DNA of 64,000 nucleotides from Chloroflexota bacterium (lineage in GTDB: Bacteria > Chloroflexota > Anaerolineae > Promineifilales > Promineifilaceae): contig JAKEFB010000308.1 of NCBI GenBank assembly GCA_022616275.1, positions 22,691-86,690 on the forward strand, written 5' to 3'. Under the pieces are notes generated by a model. The model saw nothing but the letters and a program-made list of their open reading frames with translations. It was not told the DNA's origin and did no database searches. Below are positions 1-9,103 of this stretch, piece after piece. A program made the translations under genes and the position numbers. Every line of letters begins with the position of its first letter. Position 1 is the first letter of the stretch.

Positions 1-334
1 TACAGCTCACCCCGTCCTGCTGGTGGCTGCAAAACTCAATGGCCGTGTTGGACATACCAACGGACATCAGGACGATCTTGCCGTTGGGGTCGTGGTTGCC
101 GTTCACGTCCAGCGGTTGGACACGGTTCGCTCGCTCCAGCCCGGCCGCGGAGTGTACCTCCGGCATCACGTTGCTGCCGCCGGGATACAAGCCGCCCTCA
201 AAGCCCAGATAACTGTCGCCTGGCCCCGTGTCCGTCAGAGGAACACGGCCGCTATTCGCCTGTTGGCCGGCTACGGCTGTAGCCGGTATCAATACCAAAA
301 ACAGGAGCCAGAGAACTCGCGCCTTCACCAGCAT
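1..334 (-). CDS. Secreted protein of unknown function, C-terminus beyond window edge
   Basis: Reading the minus strand from an ATG at 332-334 gives an open frame of 111 codons that runs off the window edge. The start MLVKARVLWLLFLVLIP is a classic signal peptide ending near AVAG. Mature sequence follows with GDSYLGFEGGLYPGGSN, LDVNGNHDPNGKIVLMSVGMSN and TAIEFC. I recall the motif pair 'NGKIVLLSIGMSNT' from uncharacterised secreted proteins of soil and water bacteria, but I cannot name a function. The protein is probably exported. No Shine-Dalgarno sequence is visible, and a good promoter ends only about 8 bases upstream of the ATG, so the mRNA may be leaderless. Confidence 0.7.
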   Translation of the reverse strand, partial: MLVKARVLWLLFLVLIPATAVAGQQANSGRVPLTDTGPGDSYLGFEGGLYPGGSNVMPEVHSAAGLERANRVQPLDVNGNHDPNGKIVLMSVGMSNTAIEFCSHQQDGVSC

Positions 335-341
335 AGCCTTG

Positions 342-371
342 ATTATATGTGACCAGGCAAAGTATTATCAA
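342..371 (-). promoter_or_regulatory. Sigma-70 promoter for the partial secreted-protein gene
   Basis: On the minus strand TTGATA (366-371) and TATAAT (342-347) are separated by 18 bases. The predicted start point is near 335-336, one or two bases before the ATG at 334, so transcription and translation starts would almost coincide. Confidence 0.55.
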
Positions 372-487
372 CTACTTTCCCCTGCCCAACAAATAATACT
401 GGCCAGGTAAAAGCAACGCTACTAGAGACTACCCTGGCTTTATTGCCTGGCACTTCCTCTTACCCCTCTCGCTCTAGCATCTCACTC

Positions 488-516
488 TTGCGCTCCCTCC
501 TGACTCTGGCTACACT
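488..516 (+). promoter_or_regulatory. Promoter-like element shared with the second STAND gene
   Basis: TTGCGC (488-493), a 17-base spacer and TACACT (511-516) lie upstream of the first STAND gene. The core CCTGACTCTGGCTACACTGT reappears almost unchanged before the paralogous gene (9056-9076). Conservation in otherwise different upstream DNA suggests a real control element. A perfect 7-bp hairpin (522-528 with 531-537) follows. The rest of 335-558 holds CT-rich low-complexity DNA and no gene. Confidence 0.4.
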
Positions 517-558
517 GTTCTAAAGGATTTATCCTTTTAAGTAGTCGGCAGGAGTAGT

Positions 559-3500
559 ATGGCTAATTCAAATAGCGAAACGCCCTCCCCCGAAGCCGGG
601 TCATTTTCGGCTGCCAATGGAGACCAGCTACCAGGCGACAAGATTGCCGGCGACAAGGCCGGCCGGGACCTGTTTAAGGACATTACCCTCGGCGACATCC
701 ACAGTAGCCCGATCAGCCTGGCCGGGGACGCCGCCGCCGGCAATATCTACAAAGTGGCCGGCGACCTGATCATTCAACCCACTCCCCCGGTTCCTCTCCG
801 GGTAAACCCGGCCGAGGCCCAGGCTTTGCTGGACGCTATGCCCGCCGACCGGCCGGTGCAGCCGGGTGATTTGCCACCCGGTTCGCGCATGCCCCTGGCC
901 CGCAACCCGCTATTCACCGGCCGGGAGGCCAACCTGCAACGCCTGGCCAGGACGATCAAGGCCGGGCGGACGGTAGCCACTCATCAAGCCGCCGCCATCA
1001 CCGGGCTGGGCGGTGTGGGCAAAACCCAACTGGCCAGCGAGTTTGTCTACCGCTACGGTCGCTACTTCGCCGGCGGCGCCTACTGGTTAAACTTCGCCGA
1101 GCCAGACAGCGTGCCGGCCGAGGTCGCCGCCTGTGGGCTGGCGATGGGACTGGGTTCAGGCTTCGAGCGGTTGGATCTGGCCGGACAGGTAGCCCTGGTA
1201 CAGCGAGTCTGGCAAGAGCCGCTCCCCCGGCTGTTGGTCTTTGACAACTGTGAAGACGAGGCGCTATTAACCAGGTGGCGGCCGGTCAGTGGAGGCTGCC
1301 GGGTGCTGGTCACCAGCCGGCGCGGCCGCTGGGAACCGGTCCTGGGCATTGTCGTGCTGCCGCTGGGCGCCTTATCCCGGCCAGAGAGCGTAGCTCTCTT
1401 GCAGCGCCTGGTGTCAAACCTGATCGGCCCCAGAGCCGGGGCCATTGCCGCCGAACTGGGCGACTTCCCCCTGGCGTTGCACCTGGCCGGCAGCTTCCTG
1501 GCCTATTATAGCCAGGTTATCTCACCCATGGCCTACCTGGTCCAGCTACGCAGCAAGGCCTTGCTGACCCATCCTTCACTGCAAGGCCAGGCCAGTGGCC
1601 ATTCACCGACCGGCCACGAGCGGCACGTCGCCCGGACCTTTGCCCTGAGCTTCAAGCAACTGAATCCGGCCGCCGAAACCGACCGGGTGGCCTTGGCGCT
1701 CCTGGCGCGGGCGGCCTGTTTCGCGCCGGGCGTGCCTATTCCCCGGTCGCTGTTAACCGCCACGCTAAACCCAGGTGCTCCGGCCGGCCGGGGGCTGGAT
1801 GCTGCCAATCTTCCCAGCGAAGATGCCTTGGCCCGGTTGACGGAGCTGGGCTTATTGGAAGAAGAACGGGCCGGCGCGTTGCGGCTGCACCGGCTATTGG
1901 CAGTGTATGTTCAGGGAAGGCTGGTCGAGGTGATGGATGAAGCAGCCAGGGCTGTGGCCGAAGCAGTAGCCCAGGCGGCGGTGGCCATCAACCAGGCCGG
2001 TTATCCCAATCTGTTGCTGGGCTGGCAAGACCACCTGCGCCACGTGGCCAACACGGCCGGACAGCGAGGCGGTGAACAGGGCGGCCGGCTATGGAACGCC
2101 CTGGGCTACCACCTGGTGATGATCGCAGATTATGCCGGGGCGCAGGCGGCTTTTGAGTGGGCCCTGGCCATTGACGAAGCCGTTTTTGGCTCTGATCATC
2201 CAGTCGTGGCCCGGGATGTTAACAACCTGGGTGTCGCTCTGAAAGAGTGGGGAAATTATGCCGGGGCGCAGGCAGCTTTTGAGCGGGCGCTGGCCATTGA
2301 CGAGGCTGCTTTTGGTTCCCATCATCCCGAGGTGGCCACCGACGTCAACAACCTGGGAGGCGCGCTCAAAGCCCAGGGAGATTACGCCGGTGCGCGAGCC
2401 GCCTACGAGCGGGCGCTGGCGATTGACGAGGCAACCTTTGGCCCGCACCACCCAAAGGTAGCTACTGGCGTCAACAACCTGGCCGGCGTCTTGAAAGCCC
2501 AGGGAGACTACGCTGGTGCGCGGGCCGCCTACGAGCGGGCACTGCAGATTGACGAGGCCGTCTACGGCCGTGACCACCCTTACGTGGCCATTCGTATTAA
2601 TAATTTAGGCGCGGTGCTGGAAGCGCAGGGAAATTATGCTGAGGCTCAGGCTGCTTATGAGTCGGCCCTGGCCATTGACGAGCGTACGCTTGGCCCCGAT
2701 CACCCCAACGTCGCCAGAGACGTCAACAATCTGGGACTGGTGCTACAGTCACAGGCAGATTACCCCAGGGCGCAGGCTGCCTTTGAACGCGCCCTGGCTA
2801 TTTTTGAAAAGAAATTAGGCTCAACTCATCCCTACCTGGCTACCCTGTACAGTAACCTGGGCCGTGTGTTTTGGGCGCAGAGAAATTACGCTGAGGCCCG
2901 AACTGCTTACGAGCGAGCCCTGGCCATTGACCAGGTTGTTTTTGGCCCCAACCACCCCGAAGTAGCCACAGATGCCAGCAACCTGGGCCTGGTGCTCCAG
3001 GCCCAGGGAGAGTACGCCGCCGCGCAGATCGCCTTTGAGCAGGCGTTGGCCATTAATCAGCGTGTGTTTGGCCCCAATCACCCTGCTATAGCAACCTTGT
3101 ACAACAATCTGGGCCGGCTGCTGGAAACCCAGGGAGAGTACGCCGGGGCGCAGGCTGCCTTTGAGCAGGCGTTGGCCGTTGACCAGGCTTTCTATGGTCC
3201 CAGCCACCCCAACGTAGCTAGAGATGCCAACAATCTGGGCGGGGTTCTTCAGGCGCAGCGAGAGTACACTGCCGCGCAGAACGCCTTCGAGCGGGCGCTG
3301 GCCATTGACTGGGCAGCCTTTGGTCCTGACCATCCCCGGGTGGCTATCCGATTAAATAACCTGGGTCTTGTCTTCCAGGCCCAGACAGAGTATGCCAGGG
3401 CCCAGACAGCCTTTGAATGGGCGCTGGCCATTGACGAAGCTGCCTGCGGCCCTGGCGATCCCAGAATTGCCGGCCGGCTGAGTAACTTGGGCCTGGCGCT

Positions 3501-4299
3501 CCAGGCCCAGGGAGATCACGCGGGTGCGCAGACGGCTTTTGAGCGCGCGCTGGCTATTGACGAAGCCGCTTTCGGTCCTGATCATCCCGAGGTAGCGACA
3601 GACGTCAACAACCTGGGCGGGGTGCTCCAGGCCCAGGGAAATTACCAGGGGGCGCAAGGCGCCTACGAGCGCGCGCTAGCCATTCTGGAGCCAAAATTAG
3701 GGCCAGACCATCCACACGTCGCTACCCTGCATAATAATCTGGCCGGAACGCTGGCCGCCCAGGGGAATTATGCCGGGGCGCGGCTGGCTTATGAACGGGC
3801 CCTGGCCATTGACGAGGCGCTTTTTGGTCCTAGCCACGCCACTGTCGCCAGAGACGTTAATAACCTGGGACTGGCGCTCCAGGCCCAAAAGGATTATGAC
3901 GGGGCCCGCGCTGCCTTTGAGCGGGCCCTGGCTATTGATGAAGCCGTCTTTGGTCTCAACCACCCCGAGGTGGCGACCGACGTCAACAATCTGGGGCTGG
4001 CGCTCCAGGCCCAAAAGGATTATGACGGGGCCCGCGCTGCCTTTGAGCGGGCCCTGGCCATTGACGAGACTATTTTTGGCCCCGACCACCCGAACGTGGC
4101 CGTCCGCGCCAACAACCTGGGCCGGACTCTGCAGGCTCAGGGAGAATATGAGGCCGCGCGAGCGACGTATGAACGGGCCTTGTTTATTTTTGAACAGAAA
4201 CTGGGACCGGACCACCCGCACACCCAACTGGTCTGCCAAAACCTGAACAGACTGCAGACCAGGAAACGCTCCTTCGGGGGTTTCTTCAAGAAGGGATAG
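559..4299 (+). CDS. STAND NTPase: GD-repeat N-terminus, NB-ARC, 17 TPRs
   Basis: This 1246-aa cytosolic protein has a STAND architecture. Residues about 20-72 are a Gly-Asp repeat segment (GDKIAGDKAGRDLFKD, then AGD..AGNIYKVAGDLII). An NB-ARC-type NTPase follows, with P-loop GLGGVGKT (149-156), Walker B RLLVFDN (224-230), sensor-like RVLVTSRR (248-255) and GDFPLALHLAG near 302. A winged-helix/helical arm comes next. Seventeen kinesin-light-chain-like TPRs of exactly 42 residues fill about 517-1230. STAND proteins with TPR sensors work as signal-triggered oligomerising switches, often in phage defence. No toxic effector domain such as TIR or nuclease is visible, so output may go through the N-terminal segment. 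An AGGAG site precedes the ATG. A paralogue lies at 9104-11719. Function is inferred from architecture only. Confidence 0.85.
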   Translation: MANSNSETPSPEAGSFSAANGDQLPGDKIAGDKAGRDLFKDITLGDIHSSPISLAGDAAAGNIYKVAGDLIIQPTPPVPLRVNPAEAQALLDAMPADRPVQPGDLPPGSRMPLARNPLFTGREANLQRLARTIKAGRTVATHQAAAITGLGGVGKTQLASEFVYRYGRYFAGGAYWLNFAEPDSVPAEVAACGLAMGLGSGFERLDLAGQVALVQRVWQEPLPRLLVFDNCEDEALLTRWRPVSGGCRVLVTSRRGRWEPVLGIVVLPLGALSRPESVALLQRLVSNLIGPRAGAIAAELGDFPLALHLAGSFLAYYSQVISPMAYLVQLRSKALLTHPSLQGQASGHSPTGHERHVARTFALSFKQLNPAAETDRVALALLARAACFAPGVPIPRSLLTATLNPGAPAGRGLDAANLPSEDALARLTELGLLEEERAGALRLHRLLAVYVQGRLVEVMDEAARAVAEAVAQAAVAINQAGYPNLLLGWQDHLRHVANTAGQRGGEQGGRLWNALGYHLVMIADYAGAQAAFEWALAIDEAVFGSDHPVVARDVNNLGVALKEWGNYAGAQAAFERALAIDEAAFGSHHPEVATDVNNLGGALKAQGDYAGARAAYERALAIDEATFGPHHPKVATGVNNLAGVLKAQGDYAGARAAYERALQIDEAVYGRDHPYVAIRINNLGAVLEAQGNYAEAQAAYESALAIDERTLGPDHPNVARDVNNLGLVLQSQADYPRAQAAFERALAIFEKKLGSTHPYLATLYSNLGRVFWAQRNYAEARTAYERALAIDQVVFGPNHPEVATDASNLGLVLQAQGEYAAAQIAFEQALAINQRVFGPNHPAIATLYNNLGRLLETQGEYAGAQAAFEQALAVDQAFYGPSHPNVARDANNLGGVLQAQREYTAAQNAFERALAIDWAAFGPDHPRVAIRLNNLGLVFQAQTEYARAQTAFEWALAIDEAACGPGDPRIAGRLSNLGLALQAQGDHAGAQTAFERALAIDEAAFGPDHPEVATDVNNLGGVLQAQGNYQGAQGAYERALAILEPKLGPDHPHVATLHNNLAGTLAAQGNYAGARLAYERALAIDEALFGPSHATVARDVNNLGLALQAQKDYDGARAAFERALAIDEAVFGLNHPEVATDVNNLGLALQAQKDYDGARAAFERALAIDETIFGPDHPNVAVRANNLGRTLQAQGEYEAARATYERALFIFEQKLGPDHPHTQLVCQNLNRLQTRKRSFGGFFKKG
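2107..4248 (+). repeat. 17 in-frame 126-bp TPR-coding repeats
   Basis: Seventeen consecutive 42-codon units, in the pattern xAL.AQG.Y..A..A(Y/F)ERALAIDE..FGP.HP.VA..VNNLG, fill this stretch without spacers. Units starting at 3871 and 3997 share 62 identical consecutive bases, which indicates a recent unit duplication or gene conversion. Others have drifted mostly at the loop residues. Confidence 0.9.
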
Positions 4300-4444
4300 C
4301 TGCCTGCGGCCGCTAGACCCGGAGCGTTTTTAGAATGGTGACGATTGTCAACCAGAACCATGCCTTTCGTCAGGTTCGACCGGTCCGCTTCAGGATTATC
4401 ATAAACTCGATGAGCCTGGTAAATTGCTTTTAGAGGTAAATCCC

Positions 4445-7177
4445 ATGAAAAAACTCACAATCGTATACCTGTTCCTGACGTCGTTTCTATTGCTTGCGCT
4501 ATCGGCTTGCGGCCTGCTAGAGCGGGCGACGGCCACGCCACAACCCACGGCCGCGGCAACAGCAGTAGCCGCCACGCCCACTATTCCCCCGGTGCAAAGC
4601 CCGACCATTCAACTGCCGCCCACGCCGGCTACTGAACCGCCCGCGCCGGCTACCGAAGAGGCCGTGGCCCCGCCGGTCTCCGGCGAGATCACCCCCGAAC
4701 AGCCCCGCTTTGCCGTTTACAACGAGCCGCTGGTGGACGTCGTCCCGGCCGCCTTTCACGATCCCATCGCCCCAGACCTGGGCAACGTCGTCGTTCCCTT
4801 TGCCCTCTCTGAAGACCAGCAGGCCCGGCTGGCCCAGGATGGCCTGGTGGTCAACCCTGGCGTTGAGAAGGAGTTCTTTACCGTCTACGAGCAGGCCCGC
4901 TACGAGAACCTGCCCGTCTTTGTCACCAGCGACTCCCTGCTCCACGTCTACCACCTCCTGTTCGACAAAGTCTTGCGCACGGCCGAGACCGGGCACTTCA
5001 TCCCCCTGCTGCGCGAGCTGAACAAAGCCATGCTGGCCCAGACCGAGGCCCAGTACCAGGAACTCCAGGGAACACCCTGGGAAGAGGCCGCCCGGCGAAC
5101 AGTCGCCTTCATTGGCGTCGGCAGCTGGCTGCTCGATCCCGCGGTCGAGATACCCGACTACGCCGCCGAGTTGGTCGAGGCCGAGCTGGCCCAGGTCGAA
5201 GCCGCCAGCGGCATCCTGCCCTCGCCCCTCTTCCCCGGCCTGGAAAACGGCGAAGATTACACCCAATATATCCCTCGCGGCCACTACACCCGCAGTGAGG
5301 AGTTGACGGCCTACTTCAAGAGCATGATGTGGTACGGCCGGATGACCTTCCGCCTCACTACTCGCGACCCGGAGGTTGGCCAGGCCGAGACCCGCTCGGC
5401 CCTGCTGTTGGTCCACGGCCTGCGCACGGCCCAGGTCCAGGGGCGGCCGGCCCTGAATGCCTGGCTTGACCTCTACAACCCGACCGTCTTCTTCGTCGGC
5501 CGCAGCGACGACCTGACCGCCCTGCAATACCTGGCCGTCGTGGACGCCGTCTACGGCCCCGAAGCCAGCCTGGCTACCCTGGCCGACGACGCCCGGCTGG
5601 ACACCTTTATTGACCTGGCCAACCAGCTTCCACCGCCGCAGATCCTCGGCCTGGTCATTAGCGTAGACGATGACGTCGAGGAGACGACCAAGGGCTTCCG
5701 TTTCATGGGCCAGCGCTTCGTCCCCGACGCCTACATCTTCCGCCAGTTAATTTACCGCAACGTTGGCACTCCAGACCGGCCGCGGATGCTGCCCAAGGGG
5801 CTGGACGTGATGGCGGCCATGGGTTCGGAGCGGGCCTACACCATCTTGACCCAACTGGGCGAGACCGGGTACCAGAACTATCCCGAACAGATGGCCAAAG
5901 TCCAGGGCTGGGTTTCTGACCTCAGCACCGAGGAGTGGACCGAAACGCTCTATACCACCTGGATCTACTCCTTTCAACCACTATTGGCCGAGCCAGGAGA
6001 AGGTTATCCCCAGTTTATGCAGTCCGATGCCTGGCTGGATAAGCAGCTCAACACCACCCTGGGTAGTTGGGCCGAACTCAAGCACGACACCATCCTCTAC
6101 GCCAAGCAAGTCTACGCTGAATTGGGCGGTGGCGGCGAAGGGCCACCATCGCCCAGGGAGTTACTGGGCTACGTCGAGCCGGTGCCCCAATTCTACGCCC
6201 GCCTGGCAGCATTGACGGCCATGACCACCGAGGGGTTAGACAGCCGGGGCCTGCTGTCAGACCAGGACCGGAACAGTTTAGAGCGGCTGGAAAGCGTCGC
6301 CCGTTCCCTGCAGACCATGGCCGAAAAGGAATTGCGGGGCGAGCCGCTGACTGAGGACGAATACCGCTTTATTCGCTTCTACGGCGGCGAGTTGGAACAC
6401 CTGACTATGGCCGCGGCCGACACCACCGGTGGCGACGAAGGCGGCCAGCCGGTACTCGACGAGGAGCCTCAGGCGGCCGTGGTGGCCGACGTAGCCACCG
6501 CCCCCGACCCCGACGGCGACGGCGTGGCCAACCCCGTCGTTTTGGAGGAGGCTGTAGGCCGCATCAACGAAATTTATGTCGTCGTGCCCATCGTCGCTCC
6601 TGACGGTTCAACCTACCTCCAGGTCAATCGCGGTGGCGTCTTCGCCTATTACGAATTCACCTGGCCGGCCGACGACCGGCTGACCGACGAGAGCTGGCGC
6701 CAGATGCTGGACGAAGGCCAGGCCCCGCCCTTGCCGGAATGGACCAGCACCTTCTTTACCGCCGAGACCACCTACGCCGAATTCCGGCGCACGGTCTACG
6801 CCTTCCAGCGCAGCCTCAGCGAGGCGGTCTGGTGGCGCGAGATAGAGTACCTGGCCGCCGGCGACGAGGTCAAAGCCCAATTCGAGCCGGCTATTGCCGA
6901 TTTGGCGGCCGCCAACCACTACGAGGGGCGGCAATGGATCAACGCCAGCTACCGCTCCTTTGACCGGCAATCCGACGAACTGGTCGTCGTCACCGTTCGC
7001 GAGACGTGGCAGGACACCCTCTATCGGCAAATGGGCGACTCTCCCTCGTTCGACGATGAGGTCATTGGCGCACGCGGCCCGTACACGTTGGACGTAACCT
7101 ATACCCTGGAACTTCAGGATGGCTTATGGCAGGTGACGCGGGTCGTCTACGCCAATGAGCCCCCGGCCTGGGAATGA
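4445..7177 (+). CDS. DUF3160 lipoprotein
   Basis: I chose the ATG at 4445 because an AGAGGTAA ribosome site lies just upstream and the encoded start MKKLTIVYLFLTSFLLLALSAC is a clean lipoprotein signal with lipobox LSAC. A Pro/Thr/Ala-rich linker follows (to about residue 85). The body carries the DUF3160 hallmark FFTVYEQARYENLPVFVTSDS followed by LLHVYHLLFDKVLR (about 145-180). Length is 910 residues. DUF3160 proteins are secreted or surface-anchored and uncharacterised. The C-terminal third has acidic Asp-rich stretches (DPDGDGVANP, near 690) that could bind calcium. The stop overlaps the start of the next gene (ATGA), so the two are likely translated together at the cell surface. Confidence 0.85.
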   Translation: MKKLTIVYLFLTSFLLLALSACGLLERATATPQPTAAATAVAATPTIPPVQSPTIQLPPTPATEPPAPATEEAVAPPVSGEITPEQPRFAVYNEPLVDVVPAAFHDPIAPDLGNVVVPFALSEDQQARLAQDGLVVNPGVEKEFFTVYEQARYENLPVFVTSDSLLHVYHLLFDKVLRTAETGHFIPLLRELNKAMLAQTEAQYQELQGTPWEEAARRTVAFIGVGSWLLDPAVEIPDYAAELVEAELAQVEAASGILPSPLFPGLENGEDYTQYIPRGHYTRSEELTAYFKSMMWYGRMTFRLTTRDPEVGQAETRSALLLVHGLRTAQVQGRPALNAWLDLYNPTVFFVGRSDDLTALQYLAVVDAVYGPEASLATLADDARLDTFIDLANQLPPPQILGLVISVDDDVEETTKGFRFMGQRFVPDAYIFRQLIYRNVGTPDRPRMLPKGLDVMAAMGSERAYTILTQLGETGYQNYPEQMAKVQGWVSDLSTEEWTETLYTTWIYSFQPLLAEPGEGYPQFMQSDAWLDKQLNTTLGSWAELKHDTILYAKQVYAELGGGGEGPPSPRELLGYVEPVPQFYARLAALTAMTTEGLDSRGLLSDQDRNSLERLESVARSLQTMAEKELRGEPLTEDEYRFIRFYGGELEHLTMAAADTTGGDEGGQPVLDEEPQAAVVADVATAPDPDGDGVANPVVLEEAVGRINEIYVVVPIVAPDGSTYLQVNRGGVFAYYEFTWPADDRLTDESWRQMLDEGQAPPLPEWTSTFFTAETTYAEFRRTVYAFQRSLSEAVWWREIEYLAAGDEVKAQFEPAIADLAAANHYEGRQWINASYRSFDRQSDELVVVTVRETWQDTLYRQMGDSPSFDDEVIGARGPYTLDVTYTLELQDGLWQVTRVVYANEPPAWE

Positions 7178-8946
7178 CAAGCGGCCGGATGTCTAAAACC
7201 CCGCAGGTCTCCCCGGACACGCTTCGTGCCCCGGGTATGGAACGTGCCCCGACCTGCGGGGTTTGGCGGCGGATTTTGCATCTACCAAGATTCGGCATTT
7301 TGCTGGCCTTCATCCTCCTGGTCGTCGTCGCCGTGGCCGCCGCCGGGCGGCCACTGGCTGGCGAATGGGGAACAGGCGTTGAGCCTGCCCCCGACCTCTC
7401 TGCCTACCCCTGGTTTTACCGGCGAGACGGCCGGCCGCTGGCCGGCGATGAAGGTGTCGTCGAAGTGATCGCCGTTGGAGACGTCATGCTGGGCCGGGGT
7501 GTGGCCGGCGAGCCTGACCCGCTGGGCGGCGTGGCCGCTTGGCTCCGGCCGGCCGGCCTGGCGCTGGGCAACCTGGAGTCGGTTATTGTTGCCGGCGGTG
7601 TCCCGCCGGCCGTTCCGCCCGGCGCGCCCCAGCCTTACATCCTCAACGCCCCACTCACCGCCGTGGCCGCCCTGCGCCGGGCCGGCTTCGACCTGTTGGG
7701 CCTGGCCAACAACCACACCCTGGACTACGGGCCGGCCGGCCTGCTCGAAACGGCCGGGCGGCTGCAGAGCGCCGGAATCACCCCCCTGGGTGCGGCTGCC
7801 GGATCGGCCATTGCCTATCAACCCATCATCCGGGAAGTAAACGGGCTAAGGCTGGCCTTCCTGGCCTTCAACGCCGTTGCCGGCCCTTCCGGCTTTCCTC
7901 ACCCTTCGGCGCTGCGGGCCGACTGGGATGCGGTCCAGGCCACGGCCGCCATCGCCCAGGCCCGCGCCCTGTCCGACGCCGTCATTGTCTCCATCCACTG
8001 GGGCTACGAGTACGAACTGCGCCCCGACCCGGCCCAGGAAGCGGCCGCCCAGGCCATGCTCGCCGCCGGGGCCGACGTCATCGTTGGCCACCATCCTCAC
8101 GTGGTCCAACCTGTCGTCGTCGGCCTGGCCGACACTACCCAGCCGGCGCGGGCCACCCTCGTCGCCTATAGCCTGGGCAATTTCGCCTTCGACCAGGGCT
8201 GGGATGAGACCGGCCGGGGGTTGGCGCTGCGCCTCTTCTTCGACGCCCGGGGGCTACGGGCGGCGCAGGCCCTGCCGGTGCGCGCCGGCCCCCGGCCGCA
8301 ATTGCTGGCGATGGCGGCCGCAACCTCTCTCCTGGATCGGGTCGCCCCGCCGCTGCGCCGCCTGGCCTTTGCCTGCGACGGCGAGCATTGCCAGCCAGCC
8401 GCCGCGCCTCCGGCTGCCGGGCCGGGCCTGTTCTGGTCGGGCGAAATTGACCTGACCGGCGACGGGCAGCCGGAAGTGGTCCGCCGGGCGGCCGGGCGGG
8501 TGACCGTCTACCAGGCCGGCCAGGCCGCCTGGCAAAGCCCCCCTGAATGGTGGGTAGTAGACGTGGCCCTGGGCGACCCCAACGACGACGGCCGGGGCGA
8601 GTTGATGCTAGCTATCTGGCAGGTGGACGCCGCCGGCTACGAGCGCAGCCAGCCCTACGTCGTCGGCTACCGGGGTGGGGCCTATAAGCTGTTGTGGGGC
8701 GGCCGTCCGGTGGTAGACCCGATCCAGGAACTGGAGCTTGGCGACGTAGACGGCGACGGCGTCCAGGAATTGGTCGTGCTGGAGGAGCTGGACGGCGGTC
8801 CCGGCCGGGCGGTGGCCGTCTGGCGCTGGGCCGGCTGGACCTTCAGCCTCGTCTGGCGCAGCCCGATTGGCAACTACCAGGAATTGGCCCTTATTCCTGG
8901 CATAGACGGCCAGCCTGCGCTCATTACCATAGCCAGCGAGTGGTAA
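7174..8946 (+). CDS. CapA-family metallophosphatase-like protein with C-terminal FG-GAP repeats
   Basis: The 590-aa product has a transmembrane anchor near residues 35-58 and then a PGA_cap/CapA domain. Visible motifs are VIAVGDVMLGRG (about 97), LGNLESVI, GLANNHTLDYG (about 178), VSIHWGYEYE (about 272), VGHHPHVVQP (about 305) and YSLGNFAFDQ. CapA relatives have a calcineurin-like fold and act in poly-gamma-glutamate capsule synthesis, but many stand-alone members have unknown substrates. The last 160 residues carry FG-GAP/VCBS-like repeats (DLTGDGQPEVV, GDPNDDGRGELML, GDVDGDGVQELVV), which suggests surface exposure and calcium binding. The ATG overlaps the preceding stop, but a long inverted repeat sits inside the first 30 codons. 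The true start could therefore be a later non-ATG codon just before the membrane segment. Confidence 0.8.
   Translation: MTSGRMSKTPQVSPDTLRAPGMERAPTCGVWRRILHLPRFGILLAFILLVVVAVAAAGRPLAGEWGTGVEPAPDLSAYPWFYRRDGRPLAGDEGVVEVIAVGDVMLGRGVAGEPDPLGGVAAWLRPAGLALGNLESVIVAGGVPPAVPPGAPQPYILNAPLTAVAALRRAGFDLLGLANNHTLDYGPAGLLETAGRLQSAGITPLGAAAGSAIAYQPIIREVNGLRLAFLAFNAVAGPSGFPHPSALRADWDAVQATAAIAQARALSDAVIVSIHWGYEYELRPDPAQEAAAQAMLAAGADVIVGHHPHVVQPVVVGLADTTQPARATLVAYSLGNFAFDQGWDETGRGLALRLFFDARGLRAAQALPVRAGPRPQLLAMAAATSLLDRVAPPLRRLAFACDGEHCQPAAAPPAAGPGLFWSGEIDLTGDGQPEVVRRAAGRVTVYQAGQAAWQSPPEWWVVDVALGDPNDDGRGELMLAIWQVDAAGYERSQPYVVGYRGGAYKLLWGGRPVVDPIQELELGDVDGDGVQELVVLEELDGGPGRAVAVWRWAGWTFSLVWRSPIGNYQELALIPGIDGQPALITIASEW
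7196..7263. repeat. Perfect 14-bp inverted repeat in the 5' end of the CapA-like gene
   Basis: AAACCCCGCAGGTC (7196-7209) faces GACCTGCGGGGTTT (7250-7263) across a 40-base loop that itself contains CACGCTTCGTG. This resembles dispersed intergenic palindromes more than coding sequence. It could also act as a weak terminator or mRNA-stability hairpin between the two genes. Confidence 0.75.
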
Positions 8947-8983
8947 ACCATTGCAGGAGTTCGCACCCTCCGATTCCAAACAA

Positions 8984-9038
8984 CTCTCGCTCTTACTCTA
9001 GCTCTCGCTCTTGCTCTAGCTCTCGCTCTAGCTCTGGC
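8984..9038. repeat. CTCTCG/CTCTAG simple-sequence tract
   Basis: An imperfect hexamer tract made of CTCGCT, CTTACT, CTAGCT and CTTGCT units lies between the CapA-like gene and the second STAND gene. A shorter, decayed version (ctctcgctctagcatctcac) lies at 466-485 before the first STAND gene, so the flank seems to have been copied with the gene. Confidence 0.7.
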
Positions 9039-9046
9039 GAACTATT

Positions 9047-9073
9047 GCCCTCGCCCCTGACTCTCGTTACACT
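9047..9073 (+). promoter_or_regulatory. Promoter-like element of second STAND gene
   Basis: TACACT (9068-9073) lies in the block CCTGACTCTCGTTACACTGT shared with the first STAND gene. The nearest -35-like word is TTGCCC (9047-9052), giving a short 15-base spacer. Conservation supports function better than the match to consensus does. Confidence 0.35.
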
Positions 9074-9103
9074 GTTTTCAAATAAGGACGATGTCAAAGG
9101 CGT

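Noticed and set aside
2089-4239. Long minus-strand open frames opposite the TPR array
   Set aside because: They mirror the 126-bp repeats of the sense gene, lack ribosome sites and have repetitive unnatural composition.
2107-4248. Regular 126-bp direct repeats, CRISPR-like at first sight
   Set aside because: Repeats are contiguous without unique spacers, keep one open frame and encode 42-residue TPR units.
4517-5527. A 336-codon minus-strand frame opposite the DUF3160 gene
   Set aside because: Gly/Gln/Val-rich antisense shadow of GC-rich coding DNA with no recognisable domain.
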